Source: Catonia carolina (Eukaryota; Arthropoda; Insecta; Hemiptera; Achilidae). Taken from it: a stretch of 64,000 bases of DNA. The first letter of the stretch is position 1, and each line of letters starts with the position of its first letter. The DNA is taken from contig JAQMRL010000008.1 of the NCBI GenBank assembly GCA_035578175.1, forward strand, positions 94,993,041 to 95,057,040. Direction: 5' to 3'. The notes under the pieces are model-generated. The model was given only the letters and a program-made list of their open reading frames with translations. It made no database searches and was not told the origin of the DNA. A program made the translations under genes and the position numbers. Below are positions 56,263 through 64,000 of this stretch, piece by piece.

Positions 56263-56579
56263 ACAGTACTATTATTTTATTAAAGGCAGTTGCCTCTGAC
56301 AATCAAAACATGCATTTTATTCGTCACTTGGGCGAGTAAATTTAAATCGATAATTCAAAGGATACCCACATCGAGAAAATGTTTCCAAACGGCGAAAATA
56401 TTTTTACAAAAGATAATAAATTGATAAGAGAGTAGATTAGTCGATTTTTTTAAAGTAAATTCAGTACACTCGCAAATGTCCAACACGAGTCCTGAAAGTG
56501 TAGGTCAACAGAGACTGTAATTTCCCGATACTGAAGAAGCTTACTGAAATTAATCATTAGCAAAAACAAACCCCTGTTA
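56263..56579. other. Unassigned spacer, possibly upstream part of the LINE
   Basis: GTCCAACACGAGTCCTGAAA lies where a LINE RT would have its fingers segment, but translation gives no clear motif. Confidence 0.3.
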
Positions 56580-57195
56580 TTTATTTTTTGTTTTTGTAAA
56601 GCTTTTGACCGTGTCCCGTATGATTTGCCCATAAAAAAATTGAGGTGTATGGTATTAGAGGGACATCAGAGGGTCGAATTGCCATCCAATCATTGCAAAG
56701 TTAAAACAAAATACACATAAAATTTTATACAAGTTAAAAGGGGAGTTCAACGAGTTAAAATTTTAAGACCCTTGCTATTTTTAATTTTTGTTAACGATCT
56801 CGCTGAATTTCTTGGCTCCTTCAATGTTATATTATTTGCTGATGATACGATAATATCTTTCGAAGATGAAAACTATGAACAAAGTTTAAAACTAAAGAAG
56901 CTTGAAGTAAGGTTATAGACTGGATGCAATAAATAATCTTGTTCTCAACTCAGATAAAACTGTGGCCAAATGCTTCACTGGTCGTAAGGAAATAAGTAAC
57001 CAAAGTAAGGATATCTCCATTAATGACAATATATCAAAATCTTTTGTAACAGGTAAGTTACAAAATTTTTAGAATTAATATTAGGTAGCAAACTATCCTG
57101 GGACAGTTGTATTAAGGAACGTGTCTGCTATATAATCAATTCCTACTGCTACGCCCTAAAACGCTTAAAAATAAGGTACTTAGCGTACCAATACC
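56580..57195 (+). pseudogene. Non-LTR reverse transcriptase, decayed
   Basis: Plus strand with frame changes: FCKAFDRVPYDLPIKKL (first catalytic aspartate, near 56600), GVQRVKILRPLLFLIFVNDL (remnant of the GVPQGSVLGPLLF motif, PQGS region altered), VILFADDTIISF (YADD box, near 56830), NNLVLNSDKTV, and LGSKLSWDSCIKERV (thumb). The order and spacing are those of an LINE RT core. Several stops. A different lineage from the copy at 23480, judging by residue choice. Confidence 0.75.
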
Positions 57196-58044
57196 TTTGA
57201 GTATTTATCATGTTTACAAATTCTGTTGGATTTGTTTTTAATTTAGTCACACTTAAACTTATTCAAATGTATGTTTAAAAAATCAAATAATGTTCAAATT
57301 ATTCCGTCATATAATTACTTTTTATCTAGTTTTTTGTTAATTATAATGATTAAAATTTTTAATGATTTTTAATGATCAAGTTGACTTATGAATATGGACA
57401 CTGTTTACTATTAAGAATTCGTTTCTAATCAGTTGGTCCTAGCATATTGTTTGGCTGTCTTGGTCAAGGTTTCACATAGTTTTTCTTGGCCTCTCCAAGT
57501 GAATGCCTTGTCTGTCTCCTTTTTGTCTTCTGTGCAATAGTATAACCTTCCAGTTCCTTATCCCAAGCATTTTGACTTGTCAAAAATAATGTACATTATT
57601 TTACGTAACAATAAGGTTTATTTATTTCATTATTTGTAATATTGATTCCTAGATTGGGTGGTTGGTTGACGATGTAAATAAAGTACTAGAAACCAAAAGA
57701 ATATCAACAAAAAGTGGCCACCATGGCTTTTACAACACTAAATAATTTAAAAGAAAACGCAGAGAAAAATATCAGGGTTTGGAAGACTGACTGAAAGTTG
57801 TTTAGCCGAAAAATAATCTTGGAAATGGCCTGTTAAAGGATAACCTTCAACGTGTACAAAACAGCTGGATACGAGAATTATTAGTGTAATGTATACTTTG
57901 TTGAAGATCAAAGATTACCATTACTTGAGGAACAAGAATAAAAATACAAACTATGACTAAGCCGGACTGCATTTCAAATGTTGTAGAAATTTTACTGGCC
58001 AAAGTACTTTTGTATAATTTATAAAATCATTTTGATTCAGTCAC
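57196..58044. other. AT-rich DNA, nothing recognised
   Basis: No supported signal. CCACCATGG at 57718 is Kozak-like, but the frame that follows is short and lacks motifs. Confidence 0.35.
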
Positions 58045-58160
58045 TAAAACATGCAAATATAAACCTAGAGAGAAGCGAGGCTTGGGAAGACCTAAAAAGA
58101 GATGAATACTGGAACAGGCCATTGAGCCTAATCCTTAACAGATGATGATGAAATCATTTG
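58045..58160 (+). pseudogene. LINE 3' end with GATGATGA tail
   Basis: Plus strand reads CKYKPREKRGLGRPKKR, stop, ILEQAIEPNP, stop, then CAGATGATGATGA. It is the same 3' terminus as the minus-strand copy at 22440-22560. A severely 5'-truncated insertion of about 115 bp. Confidence 0.7.
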
Positions 58161-58298
58161 AACACCGAAAAGACAATGGGTGAATGGTACTCCATTTGAA
58201 TATTGAACAAATTATGTCGCTTTACAATTACATAATTTTGTCAACTAAGTAAATATTTTAATTGCATTGTCTACTAATTGATCATATTATAGTAATTA

Positions 58299-59537
58299 CA
58301 GTCGAACCTCCCGGATTCGAATCTGATGGAACCGGCTGATTTCGATTTACAGAGGTAAAATATTGAAACAAAAAATGTACTTAAAAATTGCGTTTTAATA
58401 AAATTCATGTAATTCCATAAAATATTAAATTACAAAAGTCAAAATTATTAATAGACCACCAATTTGATTGAGGAAAGTTTTTTACAAATATTATTTTACT
58501 TGTGTTGTTTAGATCATCAGCCGAAAGGCTGGTTTGAACCTGTAGAGGTTTTACTAAGTAAAACGAGAAGTGAGGTGGCCTTCCTCACTGAACGGAAAAG
58601 TACGCGTATCAGCATGCAGGGCCCTTTGCAAAGCACATATTTTCCCCTCTGTAAATGATACCTTTACTTCATTCACCACAGGGTTTACTTAATACTGTGA
58701 TTAAGAATTAAGGGCATGTTTTGGTATTACAAGCTCCATTAGTACTCAAAAGCAAAAGAATATTCTACTTATAAGAACGATATGACAAATTATTGAAAAA
58801 ACGACATAAAAAACAGAGTAAAATAAAATCGGGATACGCGTAAACAGTACAACTATACCTACAAACAAAAAGTTAGGTCAGCCTACAGAAAATGAAAAAT
58901 AAATTGGGTACCGAAAATTTTAGAAATTTTAACGAGTAAAATATTGCTTAATCTGAATGAATACAGCTACGGTATTTTTTACCCTGTTAGTACGAAAATC
59001 ATACACCAAAGAAGGAAAGACTGCATTACTAATTTAGCCTAACTATTTTTTTTTTTTGCTTTCGTCTGGTTTCCTCTGACTTAAAAATTAACTGAATTTT
59101 CAATATTTCCTGATGCGTATTGAAGCTTTGAACTACGCTTGTTATGCCCTTATTTGGTCGTAAGGTTTTGTGACAATAATGTTTTGTAAGTGTAATTGTT
59201 TGTGTTTCTGCCTGGTTTCTTCTAACTCAAAAGTTAACTGCATTTTCAGTTTTTTCTAAAGCTTTTTGGAGTTTTGTACTACGCTTACTGTGTCCTTATT
59301 GTCGTGATTTAACGCATGCTTCATTAAAAATCGTGTACAATGTGTAAATTGGAAATTTTGTAATTATTTTATTAATAATGTATAAAAAAATGTATTGTTA
59401 CAATATATATGACCACGAAACTCTCGAAAATTTTCGAATAGGGAGGTAATTTAATTCATATTAAGGACGATTTTTGAAGGGGATAGCATACAATTATATT
59501 CGATTTAGGGAGGATTTCGAATGAGGAGGTTTGACTG
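58299..59537. mobile_element. pogo-like MITE or internally deleted element
   Basis: TA on both sides (58297-58298, 59538-59539). Tips CAGTCGAACCTCCCGGATTC and, inverted, CAGTCAAACCTCCTCATTCG. R3 copy 4 lies inside (58512-58690). Near the right end, GGAGGTAATTTAATTC and GGAGGATTTCGAATGAGGAG are sub-terminal repeats of the tip. No transposase detected. Confidence 0.65.
58512..58690 (-). repeat. Dispersed repeat R3, copy 4
   Basis: Shortest copy. Has GCCGAAAGGCTGGTTTGAAC, CTGTAGAGGTTTTACTAAGT, GTATCAGCATGCAGGGCCCT, and TTCATTCACCACAGGGTT. It lies within the pogo-like element. Confidence 0.6.
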
Positions 59538-60137
59538 TATTTGTAACAATTAGGATATTTTAAATAATTAACTCTAACAAATAAAAAATATACTTTCTTT
59601 AATTATTCTGGTTTTACATTGATTTAAAATAAGTACCTATTTAAAATACATGTCAAAATAATAAACAACAAATAATAAATTATTTTGATGACTGGATTGG
59701 ATTCCGTCCGAGAACGAATTGTTTTCATACGATGGTCTTGTGTGGAGAAGTACTAGGGTGAGATGTGAATATCTAACTACAATCATTACAACACGTAGAA
59801 GTGGCAAATGCTACAGTACACGTGCCGGTACGACATGGCAACATCGTTTACACTGTTGCAGGCTATAAGTCATAATAGCGGGAACGATGCCGGACGCGAA
59901 ATTGTCGGTAATTTGTACGAACGCGAAATTGTCGGTAATTCGAAAGGAGTCTGAATTGATAGCACAGTGAATAAAATTGAAAAATGCTCAATTTTCAATA
60001 TCAGGACAAACCAATACCAAAACTCAGGGTGTAAGTGTAACAAATACCCTATATACTCTCATCAAAGTTGAATATACTCTTCAAATAAGCGATGTGCGAA
60101 ATGCACGCTTTTTGAAAAGACGCGGAATTGTTAGCGG

Positions 60138-60138
<1 letters not shown>
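59538..60138. other. Unassigned, with a 27-bp-spaced direct repeat
   Basis: ACGCGAAATTGTCGGTAATT occurs twice (59894 and 59921 region), separated by TGTACGA. The 59700-59900 stretch is less AT-rich but contains no recognisable gene. Confidence 0.35.

Positions 60139-60170
<32 letters not shown>
60139..60170. repeat. (AT)n microsatellite
   Basis: About 15 AT units just left of the long hairpin. Confidence 0.9.
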
Positions 60171-60175
<5 letters not shown>

Positions 60176-60227
60176 TATTTTATTAAACATCCTATGTAGG
60201 ATTTTTAAACAGCCGTATTATTTAAAA

Positions 60228-60493
60228 TTGAAATATATATTTTCTAACCACCAGAATACGGTAACATAAAACACTTACCTATGTTTATAGCGCTTTCGTG
60301 TATCTTGTGCACATCTTCAGTAAATTAACATTTATTACAAGTCAAAATTTAAAACTTCCTGCTCCTTTTTAAATTTTGACTTGTAATAAATGTTAATTTA
60401 CTGAAGATGTGTACAAGATACACGAAAGCGCTATAAACATAGGTAAGTGTTTTATGTTACCGTATTCTGGTGGTTAGAAAATATATATTTCAA
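60228..60493. repeat. Near-perfect inverted repeat, 127-bp arms, 12-nt loop
   Basis: Left arm 60228-60354 and right arm 60367-60493 are reverse complements at 126 of 127 positions (GTGCAC versus GTACAC is the only difference). The loop is CTTCCTGCTCCT. There is no coding sequence. It is flanked by AT-rich tracts and no obvious target duplication. A transcript would form a 127-bp double-stranded stem. It could be a very young snap-back duplication or a MITE. Confidence 0.97.
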
Positions 60494-60847
60494 TATTATA
60501 TATTATATATTTTAGACTTATTATTCAGTCTTGACGCATACCAAAATAACAGCTTGTAAACTGTATACAGAAAAAATGTGTAGACTGAAAACATTATTAT
60601 AATCTGCAAAATTGAACTAATAATAGGTATTTACTCCTACAGAATTTTAATGAGGATTTCAATGAATCATTAATTTTTGCATATATATTTATATATTTGT
60701 AAAATACAATCCTGTTTTGTAACTGATATAAAAGCTGTTATTTAAAAAATATTTCCAATTTTCAGTAGAAAAACAGAAACCCTTCTTTTGATAGTTTCCT
60801 CGCTGTTGTCTAACAAATTAAAGCTAGTTCTTTCTGGTGATCTTTTT

Positions 60848-61338
60848 TAGGATTGCAGCCTTAATATGCATTTTAGGGCAAAAGTGTATAAAAATTAGTT
60901 GTAGACAATTTAAAATCTACAACTTTTATTTTAAATATTTCTTTGTATAACGCTTAGTTTAGCGGTGATTTGTGATTTTCCGTTCTATTTTATGAAAATC
61001 TGTAAAAATGGATGTTTTTAAAGATTCCAGCCTTAGTGTGCAATTTGCAACAAAAGTGTACATTATAAAATTTATAGAAAAATAAAAGATTTACAACTTT
61101 TGTTTAAAGCATTTTTCTCTACAAAGCCTAGTTTAGTGCAAACGAGTGATTTTCCGTATTGTTAAGCCAAACTAAGGTTGATTTTCATTTTGCATCATTC
61201 ACTTATGATTAAATAAGGTTATGTTTTTTGAGATTAGGTTTTTTGTTATTTCTAATGTATTTTTACTAATGTTAGGTTATACTGGTCATTTTTACATTGG
61301 TAAGAGAAAGTCGTGTGAGTGTTTCACACCAGATTTTT
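60848..61338 (+). mobile_element. HINE-like element, copy 8, left-truncated
   Basis: Begins inside the family at GGATTGCAGCCTTAATATGC, keeps both tandem internal blocks, and ends with GGTAAGAGAAAGT, GTGTGAGTGTTTCACAC, CAGATTTTTT. The TG tract and left tip are missing. Confidence 0.78.
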
Positions 61339-61669
61339 TAAACGTTTCCCGATACGTCGTTTAATTTCTTCTAAACTGAAGGGCAGGTTAAGATCGTTGC
61401 GCAATATTTCATTGGTTACATACCATGGGGCTGCACTGATCAGTCTCAGGAAGCTGCAGTATTTTTATTTAATGAACTAGCTGTACTCCATAGCTCTAAC
61501 CCGTAAGTCCAAACCGGTTTTATGAATTTTAAAATTATGAAAAATTAAAGAAGATTTATAATCCATCTACTTTGTTAACAAAGGCTATTATTCGAAAATA
61601 AATTTTTTAAGTAACAATATTTTTAAAACATTTTTTTGGACCGAGTTGAACTTTTCGCATGATTCTTCC
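61339..61669. other. AT-rich DNA, nothing recognised
   Basis: No supported signal. Confidence 0.35.
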
Positions 61670-62480
61670 TCTTACTCTGTTCCCAGAACCTCTTCATTCT
61701 TTTGCTCATCATCTTCTTTCTTTCTTCTGATCACTTATATGCTGATTTCTCAGAATCATTGTTTCTGCTTTTAAAAACTTAAGAGTCGTACACGGCGGCC
61801 TTTCCAAATGTGTCTCTGTCCTAGATAGCGTTTTTCTGTGTTCCCATTTCCTCGAGGTCTCTTTCCACTTCTTTAAACCACTCAGTAGTTGTGTTGATCC
61901 CATTTAAATATTTAAATATTTTATTAGTTAGCCTAGTGTCATCCATTCTGTAGAGATGTCCGTAAATTTTGTCCTTCTTTTCCTAACGGTGGTAGTGAAC
62001 GTCTAACTTTATGGGTTTCAAGATTCTTTTTAGGATTCTTCTTTCCCTCTTTTCTATCTCCAGCACTCCTCCTCCTGTACTGTGAGTTAGACATTCACAG
62101 GCATAGAGCCTTCCAGGTTTGATTACACGTTGTAATGCTGTATTTTAGCTCTGTGGGAAATGTTATGTTTGTTATTTGTTATAGATGTTCTGTGTGATCC
62201 CATAAGCTCTCTCTCTCTCTCTAGTTTCTTAACTCTTTCCTTGTTGGCAACTTTATCCAGTCCATTTGGCTGTATCCATTCTCCCAGGTACTTGAATTTG
62301 TCATCTCTTTTGATGTTTTCGTGTTTTTTTATTGTTTTTTATTGTTACATCTGTAATCCGGCCTTTATTGCTATTTCATGGAGCTTGCTAGTCATTTTCC
62401 GAGCACTTTTACACTATCCGACAGTATGGCGATATCACCTGCGAATGCCAGAGAGTAAACTATTTAGTTATCTCTTCTTT
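61670..62480 (-). pseudogene. LINE reverse transcriptase C-terminal part
   Basis: Minus strand, from 62465: SLAFAGDIAILSD is the YADD box with the first D changed to G. Then KYLGEWIQPNGLDKVANKER (thumb; frame changes on either side), RVIKPGRLYACECLTH, EKREERILKRILKP, HLYRMDDTRLTNKIFKYLNG, INTTTEWFKEVERDLEEMG, and near 61690 SEERKKMMSKRMKRFWEQ, the RK.AHSERMKxFW end. It contains a (AG)n insertion near 62205. The RT catalytic aspartate is lost, so it is inactive. Related to the fragment at 26420-26840. Confidence 0.8.
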
Positions 62481-62999
62481 AAAATGTTTTATTTGTAAGA
62501 AATATGAAAAGAAACACCATATAGCAACAAATAAGGTAAAATTTATCATCCCACGTTACTGTTCAAAATGATATCAGTTTCAAGCATTACGCTCTTTATT
62601 AAATTATAATATTATGCAGATAATTTTCTGGAATAATATAACGGTGTTTCTAGTGTAGTTGTTTCAAAACGATCGATCAGTTCTGAAAACAAGGTAAATT
62701 GTATTTCCATGTAACGTGTTTTCATTTTCTACAATATCCTAGAAGCTAAATATTCAATACATACTGTGTTCAGTCAGATAAAACCTAGAGGGATTTAAAA
62801 TGTAACATTAGATTTGTCATGAATAACCTTGGTTAAGGTTTCTTTGTCTAGTTCCACGTACTTATTCATTTTATAGAAATAAATTTATGTTAGTTTTTAA
62901 ATCAGTAATCTGTTTACGTAAATGCAAAAACTCTCTCTGACTGACTCCTTCATCATTAATTCTCTAACTTATAAAATATATCACTCAGAGAATCGACAC
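62481..62999. other. AT-rich DNA, nothing recognised
   Basis: No supported signal. Confidence 0.35.
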
Positions 63000-63349
63000 T
63001 TGATACTTCTATTTCTTATGATTTATTCCCACGATGCTACTTTACTAGCTGCTACTACTAGCTTGTAGTTGACTGTTCCCACGGAGCTAAATAATTAATG
63101 TCAGTGATCTGAAGACATACGTGAGTTGTGTTGTGTATTGCTGTACAAAGTACAGCTTACTAGCAACTAGCAACGTTTCCAAACGTTCACACCGAGCTAG
63201 TTTACTAACTCTAGTCAATCACGTGATCTTTTCTCTTCTACTAGCGCTAGTAAAATCAAACATGTTCTAAGTTACTAGCGCGCTAGTGAATACTTTACCT
63301 AAACTAGCTGCTAGTTGTTCGTTCCCATTATGCTGCTAGCCAACTAGCA
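63000..63349. repeat. CTAG-rich segment
   Basis: Fourteen CTAG tetramers occur in about 310 bp, many inside larger palindromes such as CTAGCGCTAG and TAGCGCGCTA. GTTC(C/A)CA(C/T) recurs before GCTA at 63023, 63075, 63189 and 63311, hinting at a degenerate unit. The segment continues after the GC-rich insert, at 63744 (GCTAGAACTAGAG). It may be the end of a DNA transposon; no transposase is visible. Confidence 0.6.
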
Positions 63350-63731
63350 CGCGTATTTATCTGTACACTCCTCGGCCAGCTACGCCCCTTCCGAAGGAAT
63401 TTAAGCAGCCTAAAGGATCCGAAGTGCTACCTAGGAACCCACAATCCCTGAGAGGCCAACTCAAATGAGTGGGTGCGGTCACGTCCGCAGGGCGCCCCAC
63501 TCCCCTCAGTACTCGTGTAAACGTTAAACGTGTCGACGTCGAGCTCGTTACGCAGCTAATGCTTTGCACGTGGCTCTACCACACATGGATGTTCTACGCA
63601 CAACCGTGTACTACGAATAGTACACGGAGGTGCTACGGCCAGCGCCCGTTACCTCGAAAGCAGGCAAGGATAGGGTAGCTAAACCGCAGTTCTATGGGCA
63701 CGCTCTGTGTGGTCTGGGGCGTGCCCCCCCA
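63350..63731. mobile_element. 382-bp GC-rich insertion with 12-bp duplication
   Basis: AGCCAACTAGCA occurs at 63338-63349 and 63732-63743, bracketing a block much richer in GC than anything else in the window. Removing block and one copy joins two CTAG-rich halves. Length and duplication size suit a SINE or truncated retroposon, but there is no A-tail and no convincing A/B box. The 60-100-codon frames within it have no known motifs. Identity unknown. Confidence 0.65.
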
Positions 63732-63743
63732 AGCCAACTAGCA

Positions 63744-64000
63744 GCTAGAACTAGAGTCATATACCTTGGACAATTCGAATTGGCACAAGGCGTTTCGGTG
63801 TTTATCTACTCCACTCTTCTCCCCTCGCCGTGCAACGACGGTACAGTCACAAAAGTATACAATCACTACTGTAATGTGCGACTCATGCACGATCACTACG
63901 CTTTGTTTTCACTGTTGTTCTTAATAATAATCTGTCCGACATAATGATGTGACTAATATTTTGTTTTCATAAATGATTTTCTGTTCATTATAATATACGT
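63744..64000. other. Continuation of CTAG-rich segment, then unassigned
   Basis: The first 30 bases continue the CTAG-rich region. The remainder to the window edge is not recognised. Confidence 0.3.

Noticed and set aside
60380..60440. Hammerhead ribozyme in the long hairpin (CTGAAGA ... CGAAA core-like words)
   Set aside because: The CTGANGA and GAAA words and a short stem II are present, but there is an extra base before stem II, and no convincing stem I or III and cleavage triplet can be paired.
63357..63944. Overlapping frames of 70, 69 and 104 codons in the GC-rich insert
   Set aside because: Three frames open at once on both strands because GC-rich sequence lacks stop codons; none shows a motif.

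Overview
The window looks like ordinary intergenic and intronic DNA from an insect genome. It is AT-rich with no operons, no prokaryotic gene density and no CRISPR-like array, but it is packed with decayed eukaryotic mobile elements: mariner, pogo and piggyBac relatives, hAT-like ends, tRNA-derived SINEs, non-LTR reverse transcriptase remnants, and an interspersed family with a TG/CA microsatellite inside. The transposase families (mariner DD34D, and transposases with an insect-type DUF4817-like N-terminus) point to an insect. Hemiptera is a guess from the general look of the repeats, not something the sequence proves. I found one credible host-gene piece, the first coding exon of an arrestin-domain protein on the minus strand at 50432..50588, ending in a GTAAGT donor. 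Its next exon is not recognisable, so much of the sequence to its left may be a long intron.

Layout. 1-9.6 kb: a hAT-like tip, a SINE, a piggyBac-type MITE, a decayed mariner, then a HINE-like element split by a truncated LINE, and a transposase N-terminus. 9.6-17 kb: LINE tails, an isolated histone-type stem-loop, a 368-bp CA array inside a HINE-like element, and a second SINE family with perfect target-site duplications. 17-25 kb: a HINE-like copy, a complete-ended pogo-like element, a pogo-like element holding a large foldback and a LINE tail, and a jockey-like reverse transcriptase. 25-34 kb: LINE tails, dispersed repeats, a second piggyBac-type MITE. 34-43 kb: two mariners and one DUF4817-type element with inverted duplicated arms, plus a 1.34-kb element with a broken transposase. 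43-49 kb: HINE-like copies and three retroposons stacked at one target. 50-54 kb: the arrestin exon and a 1.35-kb transposon only two lesions from an open frame. 54-64 kb: a 138-bp tandem array, LINE fragments, a pogo-like MITE, a nearly perfect 127-bp hairpin, and a CTAG-rich patch interrupted by a GC-rich insert with a 12-bp duplication.

I see no new multi-gene system. The most unusual signals are structural. Several unrelated TIR transposons have had one end replaced by an inverted copy of the other end. The most abundant repeat has asymmetric terminal inverted repeats, a 3' hairpin, an internal dimer and a TG tract, which fits non-autonomous Helentron-like (HINE) elements. All alignments were done by eye; no percent identities or database matches are claimed.
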